This document shows, piece after piece, positions 42,790 to 50,459 of a DNA stretch of 64,000 nt. The stretch is taken from assembly GCA_050952125.1 (NCBI GenBank), contig JBMNKK010000003.1:868001-932000 (forward strand), in the 5' to 3' direction. A program made the translations under genes and the position numbers. Origin of the DNA: UBA3951 sp050952125. Its GTDB lineage: Bacteria > Bacillota > Sulfobacillia > Fermentithermobacillales > Fermentithermobacillaceae. Numbering within the stretch: the first letter of the stretch is position 1; each line of letters starts with the position of its first letter. The notes under the pieces were generated by a model. It was not told the DNA's origin, did no database searches, and was given only the letters and a program-made list of their open reading frames with translations.

Positions 42790-43407
42790 CTAGTCGATCA
42801 GCTTCAGCCATTCGCCCAAGAGGAACTGCATCCTTCCCAGAAAGAGGCTGACGCGAGACATCACGGTGTTGCCGAATGCCGAGCCGAACGCCACCATCAT
42901 GACGGTCCGGCCAATGCCGCTGATCCTGCCTGCAACACCCTTTTTCTGCACCGTGAAGAGGAAGTAGAACAGCACGGAACATACCCCGATCACGATGATG
43001 AGGTTGTTGACCGTCCCAAGCGGATTCCCGGCTACATACAGCGACTTGAAGGTAGCCTTGACCTGGTCAAGAAGCAGCGACTTGAAGTCGCGGGCCAGAA
43101 CCAAACCTGAGCCGACTCCGACCACAAAGGCCATGTTGTACCTGGCCAGCCACTGAATGCCCCTTATATACCTGGTGTAGATAAGGAGTCCCAGGACGAC
43201 CGGGATCAGGTAGTAGTACTTGCCATCCTGCGTCACCCACTTGGACGACGGCCGGATGTAGTTGAAGTACGTTACCACTACGGTATATCCGGCATAGAGC
43301 CCCACATACAGGTGCTCAGAGAACTTGTAGAACCCGTTGTCTTTGAACACGATGGACAAAAGGGCTATGGTGAGAGCCGCCTGAATCCACACGAGCGAAG
43401 TAGTCAT
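42790..43407 (-). CDS. Polytopic membrane protein, fourth gene of the 42.8-45.7 kb operon
   Basis: I do not recognise a characterised family. The 205-residue product has about five to six hydrophobic segments: WIQAALTIALLSIVF near 8-22, LYVGLYAGYTVVVTYF near 33-48, LIPVVLGLLIYTRYI, MAFVVGVGSGLVLA, LIIVIGVCSVLFYFLF, and a weaker one near 165-185. There is no signal for catalysis. ATG with GGAGG 8 bases upstream, 13 bases after the preceding gene. It is probably a subunit of a membrane complex with the other three products. Confidence 0.85.
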   Translation of the reverse strand: MTTSLVWIQAALTIALLSIVFKDNGFYKFSEHLYVGLYAGYTVVVTYFNYIRPSSKWVTQDGKYYYLIPVVLGLLIYTRYIRGIQWLARYNMAFVVGVGSGLVLARDFKSLLLDQVKATFKSLYVAGNPLGTVNNLIIVIGVCSVLFYFLFTVQKKGVAGRISGIGRTVMMVAFGSAFGNTVMSRVSLFLGRMQFLLGEWLKLID

Positions 43408-43420
43408 CCTCTATCCCTCC

Positions 43421-44242
43421 TTACCTAGATTTTCTTCTCTCGATGACGTAGCCTACGTTCCCCAGGAAGATGAAGCCGATTATGAGCGCGTGGGCAAAGG
43501 ACTGAGCGTCCATTCCCGCAGTCGCGCTGCCGGGCATCTCCATAAGGGTCTCGTACTCAGCAGCACCCTTCATCCCGAGGACTCCGCCTACCAACTGACC
43601 CGAGCTGATGTAGGGCATGGTTGTAGGCACCTCAACGGAGATGCATGCCTGGCCCATGGGAATCCCGAACGGCCCGGACACGGTCTTGATGTACTCAGGA
43701 CCGCCCGGCGTACCGGTGGAGAACTCCATGATGAACGCGGCATCTTTCATCGACTTAAACTCCGCCATCAAAGGCAGATCCTCAAACTTCGTTCCATAGG
43801 CATCCTGTCCTGCAGAAGCGGTCCACGCGTTCTGCACCATCTGGTCCAGCCAAACGGCATTGCCGGGACGGTAACCGATGTTGACCCAGTCAACTCCGTA
43901 CTGCTTATCAGGGAAGTCCTTGGCTACGGCATCAAAAGCTTGCGTAGCGACGTCTCCCGACATCTGCCACATGCCGCCTGCCACCATCCGGAGATCCCTC
44001 TCGAAAGCGTGGCGTACTATCATCTTGGCTGCCGGCATCAGCTCAGGAATGGCTCCCGCATCGAAGTCAAATCCCATCCACACAACACTTCCGGGCGGAA
44101 TCTGATCGATGGCGTTGTACACCTTCATGGTCTCAGGAGAGACCTTGATGGCAAGGCCGATCGGCCTTAGGAGCGCCAGCGATATGACCGCGATGAGCAG
44201 GAGATAGATGATACGCCGGTCGATATTGGCTATTCTTGACAT
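43421..44242 (-). CDS. Bitopic membrane protein with soluble domain, third gene of the operon
   Basis: Unrecognised 273-residue protein with one N-terminal membrane segment (IIYLLLIAVISLALLRPI near 10-28), a soluble domain of ~210 residues probably outside the membrane, and a C-terminal segment (ALIIGFIFLGNVGYVI). The soluble part contains GSVVWMGFDFDAGAIPELM, MVQNAWTASAGQDAYGTKF and VPTTMPYISSGQLVGGVLG. ATG 44242 is chosen since GGAGG is 8 bases upstream; the codon three earlier is inside the site. Topology mirrors that of the first gene product. Confidence 0.85.
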   Translation of the reverse strand: MSRIANIDRRIIYLLLIAVISLALLRPIGLAIKVSPETMKVYNAIDQIPPGSVVWMGFDFDAGAIPELMPAAKMIVRHAFERDLRMVAGGMWQMSGDVATQAFDAVAKDFPDKQYGVDWVNIGYRPGNAVWLDQMVQNAWTASAGQDAYGTKFEDLPLMAEFKSMKDAAFIMEFSTGTPGGPEYIKTVSGPFGIPMGQACISVEVPTTMPYISSGQLVGGVLGMKGAAEYETLMEMPGSATAGMDAQSFAHALIIGFIFLGNVGYVIERRKSR

Positions 44243-44262
44243 TTGACGCACCTCCTCATCGT

Positions 44263-44892
44263 CTACTCGGTTCCGCCCATGTATCCGCGCTCAATACCCG
44301 TAAGCACGCGGAGAGCGGTAGCGATTCCACCAAATGCCGCGCCGATCTGAATACCTCTCATGCCTGCTACGTTGGGAATGCTCAGGATCCAATCTGCAAT
44401 TCCGGGCAGCGCCGGCGAGATCATGGCGCCGAGAGGAACTCGGCCCAGCATCATGAGTACTGCCGAAACAAGCAGTATTGTTGCCTGGATATTTCTTATC
44501 CGAAACGCCCTGTATGCGGCGGAAGCGATGTAGAACACCAAGGTCGAGTAAACCGTCGCGTTCATGGGCGCGATTATCTGCGTGTACATGGTCTTCCAGC
44601 CCGCGTGGCTCGCGTCTTTCGCCACGAAGATGCCGAACACCATGATTCCAAACATGGCGACCACAGTTACAATGCTGAATCCCCAATCCTTCCTTCGCTG
44701 CGTAATCCTGTGGCCGTGCACCCGGCTCAGATTCACCACACCTACCATGACCATGTAGGCCTGGGCGAGAAGGAACCAGGTATTGAGTTCGCTCTTGATG
44801 GTCGTGAGCAACTGCGGCCCTGTGAAGTAAGTCGAGACCAGCCACAGAAGGCCACTTACCAGTCCCAAGGCGATTGGCAGCTCTTTCTTCAC
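44263..44892 (-). CDS. Polytopic membrane protein, second gene of the operon
   Basis: Unrecognised 209-residue integral membrane protein with about six hydrophobic segments, including ALGLVSGLLWLVSTYFTGP, LAQAYMVMVGVVNLS, IVTVVAMFGIMVFGIFV, VYSTLVFYIASAAY and ILLVSAVLMMLGRVPLGAM. A conserved-looking VHGHRITQRRKDWGF loop follows segment two. GTG start after GGGAGGG. It lies 12 bases after the first gene. Confidence 0.85.
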   Translation of the reverse strand: MKKELPIALGLVSGLLWLVSTYFTGPQLLTTIKSELNTWFLLAQAYMVMVGVVNLSRVHGHRITQRRKDWGFSIVTVVAMFGIMVFGIFVAKDASHAGWKTMYTQIIAPMNATVYSTLVFYIASAAYRAFRIRNIQATILLVSAVLMMLGRVPLGAMISPALPGIADWILSIPNVAGMRGIQIGAAFGGIATALRVLTGIERGYMGGTE

Positions 44893-44904
44893 TGTTTACC
44901 CTCC

Positions 44905-45678
44905 CTACTTGGCCAGAATCGTCGACAAAGCGTCGTTGCCGAACGTGGCCATGACTGAACCTAGAATGATGAGAGCCAACATGACCATCTTGCCGCCGTC
45001 TTCCGCTATGAGATTCCCTAGAAGGACCGGGTCTCTCGAGAGATAAGCGCTGGCCGCGTAGAGTTCTTCACCCACGAGGCAGTAGTCGCACGCGGCGACG
45101 AAGAACGGTATCTGTGCCGTGTTGGCCGTACCGGCAATCTGAATGCTTCCGATTGAGTTACCGACCTCCGCGAAAATCAATGACTCTGCCCAAAAGGCGC
45201 CTAGCAGCAGGTTGGCCGCAGGACGCTCGCGGTTCATGATGCCTGTCACGCCGGAGGCGTACGCAAACTGGTCCTCGGCAATGAAACGCACGTTGTCGGG
45301 CACAAAGCTGTCGGCCTTTCCGGCTTCGAGATAAGCCTGCTTAACGATACCCTCGCTGATCGGGTACACGACACTGTAGCGGTTGGTCACTATAAGGTCA
45401 GTGTCGTAGTTGGCGCAGCTCTTAGCGACATAGGACATGATCGAAAAAGCGGCAAGAGTCTGCGAGTTATCGACGGACCCGATTCCCGGAGCGAAGTGAA
45501 CAGGGCGCCCCATCTCAGTCGCGCGGCCGATGGCCTCATCCAAGGCATCAAGACCTGCCACTTTGTGAATGGGCGGCACTTTAAGGCCTTTTCTTGCGCG
45601 ACTTATCATGACTAATACGGCAACAAGGTACAGCAGCTCAATCCAGAACGAAGCTACGAACCCTTTTGCTATATGCAA
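44905..45678 (-). CDS. DUF6754-like membrane protein, first gene of the operon
   Basis: This 257-residue product resembles proteins labelled DUF6754, of unknown function. It has an N-terminal membrane segment (FWIELLYLVAVLVMI), a soluble domain (residues ~35-225) and a C-terminal segment (MVMLALIILGSVMATFG). The soluble part has HFAPGIGSVDNSQTLAAFS, DLIVTNRYSVVYPISE, QFAYASGVTGIMNRERPAAN and QIAGTANTAQIPFFVAACDYC. TTG 45678 is the probable start: GGGAGG is 9 bases upstream and the longer frame would begin inside the promoter region. It is the first gene of four. Confidence 0.85.
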   Translation of the reverse strand: MHIAKGFVASFWIELLYLVAVLVMISRARKGLKVPPIHKVAGLDALDEAIGRATEMGRPVHFAPGIGSVDNSQTLAAFSIMSYVAKSCANYDTDLIVTNRYSVVYPISEGIVKQAYLEAGKADSFVPDNVRFIAEDQFAYASGVTGIMNRERPAANLLLGAFWAESLIFAEVGNSIGSIQIAGTANTAQIPFFVAACDYCLVGEELYAASAYLSRDPVLLGNLIAEDGGKMVMLALIILGSVMATFGNDALSTILAK

Positions 45679-45895
45679 TCTTCTACACCTCCCGATGCGT
45701 GAAACGAATATGGAGAACATTGTGCTAATGGACATCTTCTCGCAAAACGCCTGCTAAAGGCTAGTTTTAAGTGTTGGCGTCAATGGGCACCGAAGGCATG
45801 GAAGGGAGAATCAGGTATCCGCCGGGGATATTACACCGCGCCCGCGTCCAGAGGCTGTCATATGTGCCGGAAATTGCCCTCCATCGAGAGCCCCC

Positions 45896-45924
45896 TTGTG
45901 CTCACGGCTATGTCGGAGTATAAT
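45896..45924 (+). promoter_or_regulatory. Promoter of the proline operon
   Basis: TTGTGC (45896-45901) and a consensus TATAAT (45919-45924) are 17 bases apart. Transcription should start near 45931, right at the 5' end of the T-box leader. Confidence 0.7.
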
Positions 45925-45930
45925 CTCGGA

Positions 45931-46190
45931 AACTGAAAAGGCTTTGACCGGGAGCAAGAGACCATCCCTGGATAAAGAGAGCCTCCCCTTTGGTGAAACG
46001 GAGGCCGACGGGACCTCGTACCCGCCCGCGAGCCGCCGGCGACGAGCCGTGACGGGATAGTCTGCCCGTTACCACAGACCGAGTTTACGGGACCTTCCCG
46101 CCGAACTCGACAAGCGGGGCGGCGTAGCCGCTCAACCTAAGGTGGTACCGCGAAGCAACCCTTCGTCCTTTTGGGGCGAAGGGTTTTTGT
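45931..46190 (+). promoter_or_regulatory. T-box leader (probably tRNA-Pro responsive) upstream of proCB-proA
   Basis: The canonical T-box sequence AAGGTGGTACCGCG is at 46139-46152. Stem I shows the AGAGA bulge and the distal loop TGGTGAAA closed by GCCTCC/GGAGGC (about 45977-46004). A terminator follows: CCCTTCGTCC pairs with GGGGCGAAGGG and ends in TTTTTG (46158-46188). Candidate specifier is CCC (46021-46023) followed by G, a proline codon in the expected 3' half of stem I, but I did not fold the whole stem. T-boxes prevent termination when the cognate tRNA is uncharged, which fits a proline biosynthesis operon. Confidence 0.9.
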
Positions 46191-46205
46191 TTAGGAGGGT
46201 GTGCC

Positions 46206-47927
46206 ATGGATAGAGACAGCATCGGCTTCATAGGAGCGGGCAACATGGCCCATGCGATGATACGAGGAATTCTCGCCGCCAATCTCGTCGAGCCGCGGCA
46301 GATCGCTCTTGTGAACAAGTCGGACGAAGCCAAGATAGCGGCGTTGTGCTCGAAATACGGAGTCCGGCGGGCGAAGAATCTTCAGGACCTCGTGAGAAGC
46401 TCTGAGACAGTCATTTTAGCCGTAAAGCCTTCTCAGGTGCCTGAAGTGCTGGAAGAGCTTTCAGCAGGCGCTGCGGTGCCCCCGGGGGTAGAACTTTCAG
46501 AGCCATCCGTGTCGCGATCTCGCCTCCTGGTCTCCGTAGCAGCCGGCGTCCCCTTGGAGTACCTGGAGAGCGCCCTAGAGCACGAGTTCGCGGTTATCCG
46601 GTCGATGCCCAACATCCCGGCGCAGGTCGGCAGGGGTGTAATGGCAGCGACACCCGGGAAGGGCGTAACGGAAAAGCAGAAACTCGCGGCGGAGCGGATC
46701 CTTGGCTCCACCGGCAAGGTCTTCTGGGTTAGCGAGGACGACCTTGATTCGGTCACGGCTCTTTCAGGGAGCGGCCCTGCATACTTCTTCCGGCTGGCGG
46801 AGGATATGGCCGTGGCAGGGGCCAAGCTGGGACTAGACCCCTCCCTCTCCGAAGAGCTCGCGCGGCAGACCCTAGCGGGAGCCGGCGCGCTGGTTGCGGA
46901 AAAGCCGGTTCCCCTATCACAGCTCGTGCGCGACGTAACGTCTCCCAACGGCACAACGGCCGCGGCCATGAGCGTTTTCGACGGCCGCCGCCTAGACCTA
47001 CTGGTAGAAGAAGCAATGGCACACGCCGCAGCCCGATCCAGGGAGATGGCCCAAGCGCCGTCCCGGCACTCTATCAGCGGCGCGGCGAGAGTAGTTGTGA
47101 AAATAGGGTCCTCCACGGTCACCGACGCAACGGGAGGACTCAACCTTCCCGTCCTCGCGGAAGTGGTCCGGCAGATAGCGGAGCTCATGTCGTTAGGCCG
47201 CGAGGTGATCCTCGTGTCGTCAGGAGCTGTCGCCGCCGGGCGGGGCAAGATGGGAGACTGCGCCGAGGGATCCATCGCGGACAAACAGGTACTGTCGGCC
47301 GTCGGCCAAGCAGTTCTGATGCAGACCTACGAGACCCTCTTTGGAGAACACGGTATTTCCATCGCCCAGGTGCTCCTGACGAAGGATGATTTCTCAAGCG
47401 CCAAACGGGCCGCCATATGCAAGAACACCCTTAACAGGCTCTGCGGCCGGAGGATAGTGCCGATCATCAATGAGAACGACGCGGTTTCGTTCGACGAGAT
47501 CAGGCTTGGAGACAACGACACTTTGTCGGCGCGAGTCGCGGTGCTTCTCGAAGCGGGCGCACTGGTCATCCTCACCGATACAGACGGCCTGTTCAGCGCA
47601 GACCCACGGAGGGACCCCGATGCCAGGCTGCTGCGAACAGTAGCTCGAGTTGACGGGACGGTCACGGCGCTGGCCGGCGTGACCGGCGGCCCCGTCGGGA
47701 CCGGAGGTATGATGACCAAACTGTGGGCTGCTGAAATGGCTACGGCCCACGGCATCCCCGTTGTGATCGCGAACGGGAGCAAAGCCGATGTGTTGGTGCG
47801 CTCCCTGTCGGGACAGGAAGTGGGCACGTTCTTTACGCCCTCGATACCCTCTGCGGCACTGTCCGCAGGAGCCGAACCGGCTCTACCTCAACTTGGCAAG
47901 GAGGCGTCGCCAACATGGAAGAACTGA
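46206..47927 (+). CDS. Fused pyrroline-5-carboxylate reductase / glutamate 5-kinase (ProC-ProB)
   Basis: One open frame of 573 residues holds two enzymes of proline synthesis. Residues 1 to ~285 are ProC, the last step: IGFIGAGNMAHAMIRG (NAD(P)H-binding), AVKPSQVPEVL, ALSGSGPAYFFRLAEDM and VTSPNGTTAAAM. Residues ~294-573 are ProB, the first step: VVVKIGSSTVTD, LVSSGAVAAGRGKMG, INENDAVSFDEIRLGDNDTL, TDTDGLFSADPR and GTGGMMTKLWAAE. The kinase lacks the C-terminal PUA domain. The linker is only about ten residues and there is no stop or frameshift. ATG with GGAGGG upstream. It overlaps proA by 13 bases and is controlled by the T-box. Confidence 0.93.
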   Translation: MDRDSIGFIGAGNMAHAMIRGILAANLVEPRQIALVNKSDEAKIAALCSKYGVRRAKNLQDLVRSSETVILAVKPSQVPEVLEELSAGAAVPPGVELSEPSVSRSRLLVSVAAGVPLEYLESALEHEFAVIRSMPNIPAQVGRGVMAATPGKGVTEKQKLAAERILGSTGKVFWVSEDDLDSVTALSGSGPAYFFRLAEDMAVAGAKLGLDPSLSEELARQTLAGAGALVAEKPVPLSQLVRDVTSPNGTTAAAMSVFDGRRLDLLVEEAMAHAAARSREMAQAPSRHSISGAARVVVKIGSSTVTDATGGLNLPVLAEVVRQIAELMSLGREVILVSSGAVAAGRGKMGDCAEGSIADKQVLSAVGQAVLMQTYETLFGEHGISIAQVLLTKDDFSSAKRAAICKNTLNRLCGRRIVPIINENDAVSFDEIRLGDNDTLSARVAVLLEAGALVILTDTDGLFSADPRRDPDARLLRTVARVDGTVTALAGVTGGPVGTGGMMTKLWAAEMATAHGIPVVIANGSKADVLVRSLSGQEVGTFFTPSIPSAALSAGAEPALPQLGKEASPTWKN

Positions 47928-49183
47928 CGACAGCAAGAACCGCAAAGGTTCGCGATATGGCGCAAAGAGCCCGCGCAGCATCTCATTTCCTCGCGTCGGC
48001 AGCAACGGAAGACAAGAACGCAGCTATTCTGGGCATGGCCGATTCTCTCGAGTGTGCGGCGGACGCTATCTTTAGAGCCAATCGCGAAGACGTCGAGGAC
48101 GCGAAGTCGAAGGGCTTGTCTGAACCTATGCTGAGGCGCCTCACGCTGTCGCCGTTGAAGCTGGAGGCTATGGCCCGCGGATTGAGGCAGGTAGCCGGAC
48201 TCAAAGACCCTGTAGGGCGCGTACTTGAATCATTTACGCGCCCCAACGGGCTCCTGATCAACAAGGTATCGGTGCCGTTCGGAGTAATCGGCGTTATCTA
48301 CGAGTCGCGGCCGGATGTCACCGCAGACGCCGCGTCCCTCTGCTTCAAGTCGGGTAACGCCGTTATCCTTAGAGGCGGCAGCGAGAGCATGAGGACAAAC
48401 GAGGCGATTGTTCAGGCCCTACACAGGGCTTTGGAGCGCGAAGGCTTCCCCAAAGACTCCGTGCAATACCTTGGTGAACGGGGGCGCGGAGGGGTCCAGG
48501 CCATGCTGAAGGCGAGAGGACTGATCGATCTCCTAATCCCTCGGGGTGGAGCCGGACTCATCAGGACAATCGTCGACAACGCTTCTGTGCCGGCGATCGA
48601 AACGGGCACCGGCAACTGCCACGTGTATGTCCACAAAGATGCTGACCCGGCGATCGCTCTTTCGGTAGTAGTGAACGCAAAGTGCCAAAATCCGGCGGTG
48701 TGCAACGCTGCCGAGACGCTGCTCGTGGACCGGCAGATTGCCGGGCAGTTCTTGGGAAGCGTGTGCGCCGAATTGTTGGAGGCCGGAGTCGAACTTCGGG
48801 GATGCAAAGAGGCGCGAACCCTGGTCCCCGGACTGAAGCCGGCATCGGATGCAGATTGGGACACCGAGTACTTGAGCATGACTCTCGCAGTAAAAGTGGT
48901 GGGAGGCTTGGAGGAAGCTATATCGCACATAGCAGTGCACGGAACGGGCCACTCCGAGGCTATCATCACGACCGACCCGGATGCGGCGAAGCGGTTCCAG
49001 ACCGGAGTGGATGCAGCATGCGTCTACGTTAACGCTAGCACGCGCTTTACAGACGGAGGTGAGTTCGGCTTCGGCGCCGAGATCGGGATATCCACCCAGA
49101 AACTGCACGCCAGGGGGCCCATGGGCCTAGCCGAACTCACCACTCACAAGTACCTTATTTCAGGGTCGGGACAGACGAGATAG
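47915..49183 (+). CDS. proA: Gamma-glutamyl phosphate reductase
   Basis: ProA reduces glutamyl-5-phosphate to the semialdehyde, the step between those of ProB and ProC. The 422-residue length is standard. Motifs: VPFGVIGVIYESRPDVTADA, CFKSGNAVILRGGSE, IPRGGAGLIRTI, ETGTGNCHVYVHKDAD, the catalytic Cys in NPAVCNAAETLLV, and NASTRFTDGGEFGFGAEIGI. The ATG lies inside the last codons of the ProC-ProB gene, with GGAGG upstream, so the two are translationally coupled. Confidence 0.97.
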   Translation: MEELTTARTAKVRDMAQRARAASHFLASAATEDKNAAILGMADSLECAADAIFRANREDVEDAKSKGLSEPMLRRLTLSPLKLEAMARGLRQVAGLKDPVGRVLESFTRPNGLLINKVSVPFGVIGVIYESRPDVTADAASLCFKSGNAVILRGGSESMRTNEAIVQALHRALEREGFPKDSVQYLGERGRGGVQAMLKARGLIDLLIPRGGAGLIRTIVDNASVPAIETGTGNCHVYVHKDADPAIALSVVVNAKCQNPAVCNAAETLLVDRQIAGQFLGSVCAELLEAGVELRGCKEARTLVPGLKPASDADWDTEYLSMTLAVKVVGGLEEAISHIAVHGTGHSEAIITTDPDAAKRFQTGVDAACVYVNASTRFTDGGEFGFGAEIGISTQKLHARGPMGLAELTTHKYLISGSGQTR

Positions 49184-49408
49184 CTACTCCCTCTCCACTC
49201 TTTCGGTGGCAGGCTCCCTGAACAGGAGGCGGATCAGCTCGTAGACGGCCGCTAAGCCTACGAGCGAGTACACGATCCTGCTCGCGGATGTTCCCTCGCC
49301 GAAGATCGAGGAAACGAGATTGTAGCCTGAGAACCCTATGAGGCCCCAGTTCAGGCCGCCGATGATGACTAGGATTCTCGAGATCCAATCAATGAAGGAC
49401 ATTCTCAT
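49184..49408 (-). CDS. DUF378 family small membrane protein
   Basis: A 74-residue protein of the DUF378 family: IDWISRILVIIGGLNWGLIG followed by GYNLVSSIFGEGTSASRIVY and a second membrane segment SLVGLAAVYELIRLL. Two transmembrane helices with the family GGLNWGLxG signature. Function unknown. Its stop codon directly abuts the stop of proA on the other strand, with no base between. Start is ATG 49408 or 49402. Confidence 0.85.
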   Translation of the reverse strand: MRMSFIDWISRILVIIGGLNWGLIGFSGYNLVSSIFGEGTSASRIVYSLVGLAAVYELIRLLFREPATERVERE

Positions 49409-49542
49409 GTTCTACACTCGCTTTCTCTAGTGATGTCTGGTATCACCTGGTTCCGCAGGTAGTTTGTTAAGTAATTCCGTGATTAATGCACTTCACGGAT
49501 CTATGAACGACGCCGATCGTTTGGTTAGGAGAGGTGAGGCGA

Positions 49543-50250
49543 GTGGATAACGGGTTCAAAGTCTCCGGTCAGGCCCGGCGGTTTAAGCCTGGGCTTCCTT
49601 CGCGGGCTATCTCCGGAGCGTCATCCACGCCGGTCTCTCACACGAACTCAGCCGGTAGCCCGGAACCCCCATCCTATCCGAGTGCATCAAACCGGTGGTC
49701 AGCCGTGCCTCCGAAAGTGCTCGAGATACTGCTCGACCTCTGCGAGCGCGGGCTATTAGAGGGGCACGCCTCCAAGGAGCCTGCTCACGAGTCCGTCATC
49801 CCTCTTCCTGACCGGGAGTGGCCAAGACACTACGAGATGCCGGAGTCTGTCGGGATCGCAGCATCCCTAAACGGAGCGTCCGGCAGGTCACCCTACGCGG
49901 CACCAAGTGAGCAGAGGCAAGGCTTAACGGAAATTGTGGCGGCGCTCGTATCCAGAGCCTTGGCAGGAGAACTGGAGATCGATGATCTAAACGGCTTCTT
50001 GGCCGCTTTCAATGTGGAGCCCCCGGCCGTTCACGAATCTTTGGCCCGGTTGGGCCTAGACCCGCATGACCTGTCTATCTGCGGCAGCGTCTACCGGTTC
50101 GCGGAGGGTAGATTCCGCGAGATACCCTCAAAGTCACCGGCGGCACCCAAGAGCGTTATAGGGTTCGACCGCACTCTGGCGCGGTGGATATTCGCGGCTG
50201 CAGCGACTCTCATAATCGCCCTCATCTATGCGGCTCTCCTTAGAATGTAG
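49543..50250 (+). CDS. Hypothetical protein with C-terminal membrane anchor
   Basis: I do not recognise this 235-residue protein. The N-terminal ~55 residues are low-complexity (Ser, Pro, Ala), the middle has helical segments (PPKVLEILLDLCERGLLEG; GLTEIVAALVSRALAGELEI; DDLNGFLAAFNVEPPAVHES) and the end is a single membrane helix (WIFAAAATLIIALIYAALL) with almost nothing after it, a tail-anchored layout. GTG 49543 is preferred to GTG 49534 on spacing from AGGAG. It precedes the helicase gene on the same strand. Confidence 0.72.
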   Translation: MDNGFKVSGQARRFKPGLPSRAISGASSTPVSHTNSAGSPEPPSYPSASNRWSAVPPKVLEILLDLCERGLLEGHASKEPAHESVIPLPDREWPRHYEMPESVGIAASLNGASGRSPYAAPSEQRQGLTEIVAALVSRALAGELEIDDLNGFLAAFNVEPPAVHESLARLGLDPHDLSICGSVYRFAEGRFREIPSKSPAAPKSVIGFDRTLARWIFAAAATLIIALIYAALLRM

Positions 50251-50410
50251 TCCTAGCGAAGTGGGCCGACTAAGAGCGCCTCTACAATAGGGCTGCCGAA
50301 TGCAGACAAGGATACTGCCGCGGGCATCCTATGAGAAGGACACCGGAAAGAGAATTCCAGGCTGTTCGTACCCTCTTTGTAGACTTATTTGAGGTAAACG
50401 AGTATCCTAG

Positions 50411-50428
50411 CCGGAGCGGTTGCTCCGG
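50411..50428 (+). promoter_or_regulatory. Hairpin in the helicase leader
   Basis: CCGGAGC-GGTT-GCTCCGG, a perfect 7-bp stem with a tetraloop, 32 bases before the TTG start. Cold-shock type helicases often have structured leaders, but a regulatory role here is only a possibility. Confidence 0.4.
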
Positions 50429-50459
50429 TCGGAGAGCCGCGGGAAAGGTAGGTTTCAAC

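Noticed and set aside
46433..47284. 283-codon minus-strand frame inside the ProC-ProB gene
   Set aside because: Antisense shadow of a high-GC gene, serine/arginine-rich with no recognisable domain.
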